NCBI RefSeq assembly: GCF_014649655.1 | Contig: NZ_BMTL01000008.1 | Coordinates: forward strand, 1 to 64,000 | Length of the DNA: 64,000 nucleotides | Source: Streptomyces humidus | Lineage (GTDB): Bacteria > Actinomycetota > Actinomycetes > Streptomycetales > Streptomycetaceae | Reading direction: 5' to 3' | In this document: piece by piece, positions 10,493 through 18,007 of the stretch | Layout: each line of letters opens with the position of its first letter | Numbering within the stretch: the first letter of the stretch is position 1 | Position numbers and translations under genes: made by a program | The notes under the pieces: generated by a model | What the model saw: only the letters and a program-made list of their open reading frames with translations | Told to the model about the DNA's origin: nothing | The model's database searches: none

Positions 10493-11593
10493 TCAGCCCA
10501 CCGCGGAGGCGGCGTGCTCGGCGAGCATCAGCTGGCAGATCTCGTTGCTGCCCTCGATGACTTCCATCAACTTCGCGTCCCGGAAGGCCCGTTCCACCAC
10601 GTGTCCGCCCGCCGCGCCCGCGGAGGCGAGGACCTGCAGCGCCGAGGCCGCGCCGCGGGCCGCGTTGCCGGCCGCGACGTGCTTGGCGAGGACCGCGGCC
10701 TGCACCTGCTCCGGTGAACCGTCGTCCCAGCTGCGGCTGGCCTGTTCGCAGGCGAACGTCGCCGTCCGTTCCGCGGCGTAGAGCTCGGCCAGGTGCCGGG
10801 CGACCAGCTGGTGCTGCAGCAGCGGCTTGCCGAACTGCTCGCGCCGGGCGGCGTGCCGGGCGGCGGCCGTCAGACAGGCGCGCAGGATGCCGACGCATCC
10901 CCAGGCCACCGACAGCCGTCCGTAGGTGAGGGCGATGGTGGTCAGCATGAGGACCGGCTGGCCGGCCACCGCCAGGAGGTGCCGCTCGGGCAGGCGCACG
11001 TCGTCGAGGACCACGGTGGCGTGTCCGGCGGCGCGGCAGCCGAGCGGCTCCGCGACCCGTGTCACCCGGACGCCGGGAGCCGAGGCGGGCACGAGCGCCA
11101 CCGCCCCGCCGCCCTCGTACCGGCCGAAGACGACGATCCAGTCGGCGTAACCGGCCACCGTGATCCACGTCTTGAGGCCGTCGACGACGATCTCGCCGCC
11201 CTCGTGCCGGATCTCGGTGGTCATCGCGGACAGGTCGCTGCCGGCGCCCGGCTCGCTGAACGCGACCGCGGCGAGGTCGCCGCCGGTGAGGCGGCCGATG
11301 TACTCGCCGCGCTGCGCCCGGTCGCCGAACCGCTGGATCGTCCACGCGGCCATGCCCTGGGAGGTCATCACGCTGCGCAGGGAGCTGCACAGCGCGCCGG
11401 TGTGCGCGGCGAGCCTGCCGTTGTCGGCGCCGGACAGTCCGAGACCTCCGAACTCGGGCTTCGCCTCGGCGCACAGGACGCCTTTGGCGCCCAGTCCGCG
11501 CAGCACGCCGACGGGGATCTCGCCCGAGACGTCCCACTCGCTCGCGGCGTCGGCGACCGTCTCGGTCACCAGCGCGCTGAGGGCGTCAAGCAC
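10493..11593 (-). CDS. fkbI: FkbI-like acyl-CoA/acyl-ACP dehydrogenase for methoxymalonyl-ACP
   Basis: This FAD enzyme of 366 residues has the acyl-CoA dehydrogenase fold: a helical N-terminus, the flavin/substrate strand AFSEPGAGSDLSAM, and the C-terminal helical domain with EGSNEI holding the usual catalytic base region. In the methoxymalonyl pathway it oxidises the carrier-bound glycerate derivative, working with FkbK. The gene begins with GTG and overlaps the carrier protein gene by 8 bases, which indicates translational coupling. Neighbours on both sides belong to the same cassette. A general fatty acyl-CoA dehydrogenase role is unlikely in this setting. Confidence 0.93.
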   Translation of the reverse strand: MLDALSALVTETVADAASEWDVSGEIPVGVLRGLGAKGVLCAEAKPEFGGLGLSGADNGRLAAHTGALCSSLRSVMTSQGMAAWTIQRFGDRAQRGEYIGRLTGGDLAAVAFSEPGAGSDLSAMTTEIRHEGGEIVVDGLKTWITVAGYADWIVVFGRYEGGGAVALVPASAPGVRVTRVAEPLGCRAAGHATVVLDDVRLPERHLLAVAGQPVLMLTTIALTYGRLSVAWGCVGILRACLTAAARHAARREQFGKPLLQHQLVARHLAELYAAERTATFACEQASRSWDDGSPEQVQAAVLAKHVAAGNAARGAASALQVLASAGAAGGHVVERAFRDAKLMEVIEGSNEICQLMLAEHAASAVG

Positions 11594-11861
11594 CGCCCCC
11601 TCCGCTGTGCAGCCGGGTCACCAGCGCGCTCATGCGCTCCACGGTGCGGAAGTTGTCCATGGCGAGGTCGGCGCCCTCCACCTGGATCCCGAAGGCGCCC
11701 TCCACGAACACCACCAGTTCCATCGCGAACAGCGAGGAGACCGCGCCGGAGGCGAACAGGTCCACGTCGCGTTCCCAGGTCGTCCTGGTCTTCGCCTCGA
11801 GGAATTCACCGATGCGCTGCTCGATGGCGGCGACCGGCAGCTCGGTTGTCGAGTCCGTCAT
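11586..11861 (-). CDS. fkbJ: Free-standing acyl carrier protein for methoxymalonyl-ACP
   Basis: This 91-residue carrier protein holds the three-carbon unit while it is oxidised and methylated. The phosphopantetheine site is Ser43 in GAVSSLFAMEL; the usual DSL is SSL here, as expected for this divergent carrier type. An in-frame GTG at 11879 overlaps the stop of fkbG, but the ATG at 11861 is preceded by GAAGGGA at a normal distance and gives the usual length, so it is preferred. It lies between the methyltransferase and dehydrogenase genes, and the downstream gene overlaps its 3' end. Confidence 0.92.
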   Translation of the reverse strand: MTDSTTELPVAAIEQRIGEFLEAKTRTTWERDVDLFASGAVSSLFAMELVVFVEGAFGIQVEGADLAMDNFRTVERMSALVTRLHSGGGGA

Positions 11862-11875
11862 GAAAGGTCCCTTCG

Positions 11876-12547
11876 TCACTGCGTCTTGTTCTTGCGCGCC
11901 AGGGTGATCCCGTCCGCCATGACGAGCAGGGACAGCTCGACCCTGCTGTCGACGAGCAGCGAGGCGTTGAGCTCGCGGATGGCGGCGGTGTCGGGATCGT
12001 TCGCGTCCGGATCGGCGACCCGGCCGAAGTAGAGCGTGTTGTCGAGGACGACGAGGCCGCCCGGCCGCACGTGGGTCAGCGCCTCTTCGTAGTAGCGCGG
12101 GTAGCCGGTCTTGTCGGCGTCGACGAAGACCAGGTCGAAGGTCTCCGGCCCGTGCTCGTCGAGCAGCGCGGCCATGGTCTGCGCGCCGTCCCCGAGCCGC
12201 AGCTCGATGCGGTCGCGGACCCCGGCGCGTTCCCAGTAGCGTTGCGCGATCCTGGTCCAGCGCTCGCTGATGTCACAGGTGACGACGCGCCCGCCGGGCG
12301 GCAGCGCACGCGCCATGCACAGCGTGCTGTAGCCGGTGAACGTACCGATCTCCAGCACCCGCGAGGCGCCGGTCAGACCGACCAGCATGGCCAGCAGCTG
12401 TCCTTCCTCGGGCATGGTCACCATGGCGTTCAGCGCCGGCATGGCCGCCGTCTCGGCGACGAGGTCGCGCAGGATCTCGTCGTCGCGCAGGGACACCGAG
12501 CGCACGTAGTCGAGCAGCCGCTCGTCGACGTCCACCTGGCCGGCCAT
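11876..12547 (-). CDS. fkbG: FkbG-like SAM-dependent O-methyltransferase for methoxymalonyl-ACP
   Basis: This 223-residue enzyme is of the caffeoyl-CoA O-methyltransferase family. Motif I is [13 protein letters not shown], and FVDADKTGY and VLDNTLY supply the metal-binding acidic residues typical of this cation-dependent group. In the cassette it methylates the hydroxyl of hydroxymalonyl-ACP to give methoxymalonyl-ACP. ATG at 12547 overlaps the fkbK stop by one base (TGATG), a sign of coupled translation. It could in principle methylate the finished polyketide, but the five-gene context argues for extender-unit synthesis. Confidence 0.93.
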   Translation of the reverse strand: MAGQVDVDERLLDYVRSVSLRDDEILRDLVAETAAMPALNAMVTMPEEGQLLAMLVGLTGASRVLEIGTFTGYSTLCMARALPPGGRVVTCDISERWTRIAQRYWERAGVRDRIELRLGDGAQTMAALLDEHGPETFDLVFVDADKTGYPRYYEEALTHVRPGGLVVLDNTLYFGRVADPDANDPDTAAIRELNASLLVDSRVELSLLVMADGITLARKNKTQ

Positions 12548-13407
12548 CAGCGTGCCCCGTAGGTGTAGAAGCCGCGGCCGGTCTTGCGCCCGTGGTCGCC
12601 CTCGGCGACCTTGCGCAGGAGCAGCTCGCTCGGGCGGTAACTGTCGTCGCCGGTGCGCTCGTGGAGCACCGACAGGGAGTCGACGAGGTTGTCGATGCCG
12701 ATCAGGTCGGCGGTCCGCAGCGGGCCCGTCGGGTGCCCGAGGCAGCCCTCCATCAGCGCGTCCACGTCCTCGACGGTGGCCCGGCCCTCCTCGACGACGT
12801 TGGCCGCGTCGTTGATCATGCGGTGCAGCACCCGGCTGGTGACGAAGCCGGGGCCGTCCCCGACAACGATGCCCTTCCTGCCCAGCGTGGACAGCAGGGC
12901 TTCGACGGCCGACATCGCCCGCTCGCCGGTGCGCGGTCCACGGATCACCTCGAGGGTGCCGATCAGATAGGGCGGGTTCATGAAGTGGATGCCGGCCAGG
13001 TCTTCGGGGGACGGCACCTCCCCGGCCAGCTCGTCGACCGGGATGGACGAGGTGTTGGTGACCCGCAGCGTCCCCGGCGCGACCACGGAGGCGATCTCCC
13101 GGTGCACCTTGGCCTTGACCTCGGCGACCTCGGTGACGGCCTCGATCACCCAGGTCGCGTCGGCCGCCGCCGTCACGGAGTCGGCGAGTTCGAGGTCGCC
13201 GACCGGTCCGGTCCGCGGGAGGGCTCCTGTCATGTGCGCCAGCCGCAGCTCGCTGCGGACCCGGGCGCGGGCCGTGTCCAGCCGCGTCCGGTCCACGTCC
13301 ACGAGCACGACCGGCACTCCCCGGCCGATGGCGAGGGTCGTGATGCCGACGCCCATCACGCCCGCGCCGAACACCGCGAGCCGCTGCATGCCGCCGTCTT
13401 CGGTCAT
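12547..13407 (-). CDS. fkbK: FkbK-like 3-hydroxyacyl-CoA dehydrogenase for methoxymalonyl-ACP
   Basis: This NAD(P)-dependent dehydrogenase of 286 residues is the first gene of the cassette and oxidises the hydroxyl of glyceryl-ACP on the way to hydroxymalonyl-ACP. A Rossmann motif [10 protein letters not shown] is near residue 12. The middle carries the SSIP/HFMNPP signatures of 3-hydroxyacyl-CoA dehydrogenases, and the all-helical C-terminus ends in [14 protein letters not shown] 13407 lacks a clear ribosome site, but a six-codon reading frame just upstream ends on it. Met7 (13389) is another possible start. It leads a run of five overlapping or close genes. Confidence 0.93.
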   Translation of the reverse strand: MTEDGGMQRLAVFGAGVMGVGITTLAIGRGVPVVLVDVDRTRLDTARARVRSELRLAHMTGALPRTGPVGDLELADSVTAAADATWVIEAVTEVAEVKAKVHREIASVVAPGTLRVTNTSSIPVDELAGEVPSPEDLAGIHFMNPPYLIGTLEVIRGPRTGERAMSAVEALLSTLGRKGIVVGDGPGFVTSRVLHRMINDAANVVEEGRATVEDVDALMEGCLGHPTGPLRTADLIGIDNLVDSLSVLHERTGDDSYRPSELLLRKVAEGDHGRKTGRGFYTYGAR

Positions 13408-13424
13408 CGGCCGAACCCGTTCAT
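13404..13424 (-). other. Possible six-codon leader frame coupled to fkbK
   Basis: ATG at 13424 follows a GAGGTG sequence and encodes MNGFGR; its TGA shares bases with the fkbK ATG. fkbK has no good ribosome site of its own, so ribosomes ending this frame could restart on fkbK. This is read directly from the sequence; translation is not shown. Confidence 0.3.
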
Positions 13425-13998
13425 AAGCACCTCAGCTTTTCGCTCGGATATGTTTTCGGAAAGGAAATGTGCTGTTTTTGGACAGCCGTGCCCGACACGC
13501 GGACTCGCGAACACATGCCCAGGCCGGCCGAGCTGCACCTTTAGTGACGTCGGGCGTGCGACCGTCTTCATCGACGGATTCGACCGCGCTCGATCGGAGG
13601 GACATACCCTGAAGGAAATGCGCGAGGGCCTCCCCCGACGCATGGATCACCTTCGCGTCGCGGCCGGAGAGGTCCAGCAGGTGCCTCTCGGCTCACCGGC
13701 GACGCGAGGGATGAATAGCTTGAAACGGCCCCCTTGACGTTCAGCGAAACCTCGGCCGGTTGCTCTTCCGCAACGGCCACCACAAGTTTCCGCCATTCGG
13801 CTTGAGCCCTCCACCCCGCCAACCGCTCATCAAGCTGCACTTCCACTTGAGGAAGCACCCGGGAGCGCTGCTCGACCTGCGCGGACGGGTACACCGGGGC
13901 ATGCCGGACCACCCCCCGCGGCGCGACGGAGGGTCGCCGGCCGGGGAGGAGAACACGCCGCCGCACGACGGCGGGAGGGGGGCGGAAATCGGCTGACG
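13408..13998. other. Intergenic region between methoxymalonyl operon and LuxR regulator
   Basis: About 590 bases with lower GC than the flanking genes just upstream of fkbK (13430-13490), where the operon promoter should lie. A small hairpin (GCTGT/ACAGC) is present there. Reading frames on both strands in the rest have no recognisable product. No confident promoter hexamers were found. Confidence 0.5.
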
Positions 13999-14982
13999 TT
14001 ACACGTCTTCCTCGAGATTCGCTTCCTTGACCAGGTAGCCGAACTGGAAGCGGCTCGTCGCGCCGAACATCTGCATGACCTGTCCGATGTGTTTACGGCA
14101 GGTGCGGACCGACACGCCGAGACGCCGGGCGATGGCCTCGTCCTTGGCGCCGGAGATCAGCATCTTGACGATCTCCTTTTTCATGTCGCCGCTGATGACG
14201 TCGATTTCGGCCCGGCGGGTGTCGAACTCCTTGGCCGTTCCCCAGACCTGCTCGAAACAGGAGTAGAGAAAGTCGATGATCGAGGGTTCCTGGACGACGA
14301 CGGCGCCGCCGCCCTCTCCGCTCGCCGGGATGTACGCCGCGGTGCGGTCGAAGATGAATATCTTGCCGAACAGGGCCCCCGCCGTGCGCACTTCGGCGCC
14401 CGAGTCGATCAGCTTCGCCGCGTATTCGCGGGTGGGGGTGTCGAATCGCGCGGCGTGCTGGTACAGCACCCGCATGCGTACGCCGCGCCCGAGCAGTTGG
14501 AAGTCCCGGGCCTGCGCCTCGGCCAGTTCCTCGGGCTCCCATCCGCTCCCGGGCTGCATGCAGACGACTTCGCGGGAGCTGTTCGCCGCCGCCTCGGACA
14601 GAAGCAGCCTGACCGTCTCCGGCACCTTGACGACGTCGAAGGAGTTCGCGTACTGGCTGCTGAACTTGCTCGAGCGGAACAGCAGCGAGAGCCGGGCGAG
14701 GTCGTTGCGGAGCTGGCCCACCGCCAGTTTCCGTTCGAGGAGGTCCAGTTCCCCCCGGTTCAGGAGTTGGGAGGACGCGAGGCCCGGGTCGGCCGGGACG
14801 AACCAGGCGTCCTGGTCGCGGGCGGGCTGGATGAGCTGGAATTCCAGGAGTTCGGCGACTATCCCCTCGCTCTCGTCGAGGGTGAAGCCCAACTCGTGTG
14901 CGATGTCGTCGACGGCGAAACCGTCCCTGCCTAAGCTCCACTCATAGACTTCGAATATCCCGGGTACCGGCTTGGGAAACAA
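13999..14982 (-). CDS. LuxR-type regulator with TrmB/PLD-like sensor region and a TTA codon
   Basis: This 327-residue regulator has three parts. Residues 1-75 look like a TrmB-type winged helix (IAHELGFTLDESEGIVAELL). About 110-250 look like the non-catalytic phospholipase D-like sensor domain often paired with it. The C-terminus (about 265-320) is a LuxR/GerE helix-turn-helix with DEAIARRLGVSVRTCRKHIG. Such proteins are common beside macrolide PKS clusters, where they act as activators. Leu17 is encoded by TTA (bases 14932-14934), the rare codon read by the bldA tRNA, which would tie the cluster to development. The start is TTG at 14982 with GGAG upstream; there is no other plausible start for more than 100 codons. 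The stop is TAA. Confidence 0.85.
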   Translation of the reverse strand: MFPKPVPGIFEVYEWSLGRDGFAVDDIAHELGFTLDESEGIVAELLEFQLIQPARDQDAWFVPADPGLASSQLLNRGELDLLERKLAVGQLRNDLARLSLLFRSSKFSSQYANSFDVVKVPETVRLLLSEAAANSSREVVCMQPGSGWEPEELAEAQARDFQLLGRGVRMRVLYQHAARFDTPTREYAAKLIDSGAEVRTAGALFGKIFIFDRTAAYIPASGEGGGAVVVQEPSIIDFLYSCFEQVWGTAKEFDTRRAEIDVISGDMKKEIVKMLISGAKDEAIARRLGVSVRTCRKHIGQVMQMFGATSRFQFGYLVKEANLEEDV

Positions 14983-15328
14983 AGGCTCTCCAAGTTGGCT
15001 AAGTATTCCTTCCCATTACCTCAGGATGGGATATCCTACCGGAGCCGCGTTGCACGCCTCTACCGGCGCGCCCACGCATAGGGGCCCCTACCGACGCGCA
15101 CCGAATTCGGCACGATTGATGGGGATAGGTCCGCTTCACCGGATATTCCCCCACTGATGGCGACGCCCACGGGAGAATCGTTCCTTTGCGGTCACCCGCG
15201 CGGTCGTCCATGCGGTCACCTGCGAGGTCACCATTGGAGGCGCCTGCGCAGACGGAGCGGGCGCCGGTCCGCGCCACGGGTCGTTGACGCTCGAGGACGC
15301 CGTCGACCCCGTGGACCCGCGGACGCCC
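14983..15328. promoter_or_regulatory. Upstream region of LuxR regulator with palindromes
   Basis: This stretch of about 345 bases is AT-richer than its surroundings. It holds a 12-base perfect palindrome TAGGGGCCCCTA (15079-15090), a shorter AGGAT/ATCCT repeat near 15024-15038, and GGGGATA...TATTCCCC near 15120-15150. It must contain the promoter of the LuxR gene and the terminator of the flavin reductase gene. The palindromes are candidate regulator sites; none matches a published consensus that I can state with certainty. Confidence 0.4.
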
Positions 15329-15919
15329 TCAGGGCCTCCAACTGGCGGTTCTCGTCGCGGTCGACAACACGCGCACGCCCCCGCTCTCCTGCCGGGGCAA
15401 TGCCGCGGTCGCCGCCACGACGGGCTCCGCGGCAGCACGGAACGAGCCGAAACCGCCTCGGTGGAACACCAGCGGCGCGGAGGCGTCCTCGTTCACCCGC
15501 AGCCCGGTCACCTCGGCGATGACGATGACGTGATCACCCGCGGCATGCTCCGCCACGATCGCGCACGACATCCAGGCGATCGCGTCGCGCAGTTCCGGTC
15601 CGGCCTCCGACCCGGTCCACGGAACGCCCGCGAACCGGTCCACGTCCTTGACCGAGAACCGCCGGCACAACTGCCCCTGGTCCGCGCCGAGGATGTTGAC
15701 GCAGAAGACGCCGCTCTCGCGGAGATCGATCAGGGTGGCCGACCCGTTTCCGGCGCAGAACATGACCAGGGGAGGCTGCAACGAGACCGACACGAAGGAG
15801 TTGCACGCCATCCCGACGGGCTGTCCGAATCTCCCCGTGGTGGTGATGACCGTCACCCCGGTCGGCAGATATCCGAGGGCCCGGCGGAATTCCGTCGCGT
15901 CGAACGGGACAACCATCAT
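15329..15919 (-). CDS. Flavin reductase-like domain protein
   Basis: This 196-residue protein is of the FMN-binding split-barrel flavin reductase family (HpaC/ActVB type). It begins FRRALGYLPTGVTVITT, has the conserved GMACNSFVSVSLQPPLVMFC strand region, and ends near HRGGFGSF. Such enzymes reduce FMN or FAD with NAD(P)H for partner monooxygenases. No flavin monooxygenase lies in the window, so its partner is presumably elsewhere in the cluster. The last 40 residues are poorly conserved. Two adjacent Met codons (15919, 15916) follow a GAGGAG site. It is the outermost plausible cluster gene on this side. Confidence 0.85.
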   Translation of the reverse strand: MMVVPFDATEFRRALGYLPTGVTVITTTGRFGQPVGMACNSFVSVSLQPPLVMFCAGNGSATLIDLRESGVFCVNILGADQGQLCRRFSVKDVDRFAGVPWTGSEAGPELRDAIAWMSCAIVAEHAAGDHVIVIAEVTGLRVNEDASAPLVFHRGGFGSFRAAAEPVVAATAALPRQESGGVRVLSTATRTASWRP

Positions 15920-16498
15920 CGACTCCTCGACTAGCCACTGGGAGAAATCCTAAAGAGCACTCCGATTCCGGCGTAGGGACCGGCCACCAAGAACTCGGGC
16001 CCGTTCTGGTTCTCCGGCACAACGTCCGTCCCGCACGCGTATGCGGGCCGACGGCGGTTCGGCCAGGGCGTCCGACCGGTCCGACCGGGTGGGTCAGCCG
16101 GTCAGTCGGTCGGGTGGGTTCGATCGGTCCCGGCGGCGGAACAACGACCGGATCCGGTGCGGTGGGTGCGCCGATTCGCTCGACGGGCCGGAACACGCCC
16201 TGCGCGCAAGGGAGTCGGACTATCCTGGTCCGGCGCGGGGTTCTCCGGCCGGTCAGCGCACGCACCGCCCGAGCGCGGACGCGAGCGACAGCAGGGCCGC
16301 TTCGGCCGGCCCGAACCCGCGTCATTCCTGCGTGGCGATTCCGGGACACCTGTATCCACGACCGGGGCGGAGAGCTCCGTCACGGTCGTACAGCCGGTCC
16401 GCGCCGCGCCTTGGCCCATCAGCTGAAAGACGTGCGACGCAGCAGCGGTCCTGCTGCGCTCCTGCGCGGAATTCGGACGACGTTCTGGAAAGGAACCC
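15920..16498. other. Intergenic region at the cluster boundary
   Basis: About 580 bases separate the divergent flavin reductase and msrA. A TAGGAT hexamer (minus strand, 15947-15952) could be a -10 box for the flavin reductase. The remainder is GC-rich with frames on both strands that match nothing I know. I see no transposase or integrase remnants. Confidence 0.45.
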
Positions 16499-17047
16499 AT
16501 GACCGAGGACATGACCGCCACCGGGAAGGTCGAGACCCTGACGCTCGGCCCCGGCTGTTTCTGGTCCTTCGACGCGGTGGCGCGCCGGACCCCCGGGGTC
16601 GCCTCCAGCGTGGCGGGGGTCGCCGGGGACGCCGGCCCGCCGCCGGACTACGAGGCCTACCAGCGCTACGGCCTCAACCCGCAGAAGTTCGTCGAGGCGG
16701 TGCAGCTGACGTTCCGGCCGGACGAGATCGCCTTCGAGGACGTCCTGGCCCTGTTCTTCCAGAGCCACGACCCGACGACGCCGAACCAGAGCGGCGCGGA
16801 CCGCGGCTCCATCTACCACTCGACGATCTTCTACGCCGACGACGACCAGCGGGTGCGTTCCGAGAAGGTCATGGACCTCGTCCGGCAGCGCCTCGGCCGG
16901 GACATCGTGACCGACCTCCGCCCGTTCGGCCAGTTCGTCGAGGCCGATCCGGACCAGCAGGACTTCTACAACAACAACCGTTCGGAGCCGTACTGCCGGG
17001 CGGTGATCGAGCCGAAGCTCCGCAATCTGGGGCTGGACGTGGACTGA
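16499..17047 (+). CDS. msrA: Peptide methionine sulfoxide reductase MsrA
   Basis: Repairs methionine-S-sulfoxide in proteins using thioredoxin. The protein is 182 residues. The catalytic motif GCFW carries the nucleophilic Cys20. The family blocks HDPTTPNQSGADRGSIYHS and PYCRAVIEPKL (a likely resolving cysteine) follow. The ATG at 16499 has AAAGGA upstream; Met5 is an alternative. The segment after GCFW is more diverged from typical MsrA than the second half. It is monocistronic or loosely linked to the next gene, 113 bases on. First housekeeping-type gene beyond the PKS cluster. Confidence 0.92.
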   Translation: MTEDMTATGKVETLTLGPGCFWSFDAVARRTPGVASSVAGVAGDAGPPPDYEAYQRYGLNPQKFVEAVQLTFRPDEIAFEDVLALFFQSHDPTTPNQSGADRGSIYHSTIFYADDDQRVRSEKVMDLVRQRLGRDIVTDLRPFGQFVEADPDQQDFYNNNRSEPYCRAVIEPKLRNLGLDVD

Positions 17048-17160
17048 GCGGCCCAGGGGTCCGGTTCGGGCGGCGTTGTCAGTGGCGCGTCCTAGGGTGG
17101 GCCGTGCGAGAGCGCGCGCCCGCCGGGGCGCGCCGTGCGCCCGCCGAACAGGAGGCCATC

Positions 17161-17793
17161 ATGACCACGCTGCCCGACCGGCCCCGCACCGCCCTGCTCG
17201 TCGTCGACGTCCAGAACGGCGTGGTGGCGGGCGCGCCCCGCCGGGACGAAGTGATCGCCAACATCCGCGCCCTGGTCGACGCGGCCCGCGCGCAGGACGT
17301 GCCGGTGGTCTGGGTGCAGCACTCGGACGCCGGGCTGGTGTCCGGGAGCGAGGAGTGGCGCTATGTCGACGATCTGGTCCGCCTGGAGTCCGAAACGCTG
17401 GTCCACAAGACCTACTCGGACTCCTTCGAGGACACGGAACTGGAGTCGGAGCTCGCGCGGCGCGGGGTGGGCCGGCTCGTCGTCGCGGGGGCGCAGACGG
17501 ACGCGTGCATCCGCTCGACCCTGCACGGCGCCTTCGTACGGGGCTACGACGTGACGCTGGTCGGCGACGCGCACACCACGGAGGACCTCACCGCGTACGG
17601 CGCTCCGGCCCCGGAGCAGGTGGTGGCCCACACCAACCTGTACTGGTCGTGGCAGAGCGCGCCCGGGCGCTGCGCGGGCACCGTCGACACGGCGAAGGTG
17701 ACGTTCGGGCCGGCCGGGAAGGCCCGGGCGGACCGAGCCGCCCGGGACGCGGACGCCGACCGGCGTGTACCGCAGGATCCGGCGGCGACGTAG
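17161..17793 (+). CDS. Isochorismatase-family cysteine hydrolase
   Basis: This 210-residue hydrolase has the family triad: Asp16 in LLVVDVQN, Lys83 in VHKTYSDSF, and Cys116 in GAQTDACIRST. Members hydrolyse amides or vinyl ethers (nicotinamidase, isochorismatase, ureidoacrylate hydrolases); the substrate here cannot be told. The C-terminal 40 residues after WSWQSAPGR are charged and less conserved. ATG 17161 follows an AACAGGAGG-like site. It is transcribed in the same direction as msrA but without overlap. Confidence 0.88.
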   Translation: MTTLPDRPRTALLVVDVQNGVVAGAPRRDEVIANIRALVDAARAQDVPVVWVQHSDAGLVSGSEEWRYVDDLVRLESETLVHKTYSDSFEDTELESELARRGVGRLVVAGAQTDACIRSTLHGAFVRGYDVTLVGDAHTTEDLTAYGAPAPEQVVAHTNLYWSWQSAPGRCAGTVDTAKVTFGPAGKARADRAARDADADRRVPQDPAAT

Positions 17794-17926
17794 CTGCGCC
17801 GTCGAGGGCGTGAGAACGTCGCCGAGCGCCGGGGAGCCCCGTGGACGCCGGTCCCGGCAGATCGTCCGGTTTCCGCTCTTGACCCGGCGGGGATCCTGCT
17901 CTCCGGCCGGGGCGAGGGGGTTCCCG

Positions 17927-17954
17927 TTCACGCCTGAGCGGAACACACTAGGCT
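17927..17954 (+). promoter_or_regulatory. Candidate promoter of the SpoIIE sensor phosphatase gene
   Basis: TTCACG (17927-17932) and TAGGCT (17949-17954) are separated by 16 bases and lie about 55 bases before the chosen start. This resembles a Streptomyces housekeeping promoter. Confidence 0.4.
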
Positions 17955-18007
17955 GGAACGGAAGTGACGTGCCCGTTCACTGTGAGTGTCCGCGATGGAG
18001 TGCCGAG

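Noticed and set aside
7447..10560. Long plus-strand frame opposite the SARP and fkbH genes
   Set aside because: Spans two well-supported minus-strand genes and their gap; no recognisable protein.
13568..13996. Small frames on both strands in the gap between fkbK and the LuxR gene
   Set aside because: No start signals or recognisable products; codon bias inconsistent with a gene.
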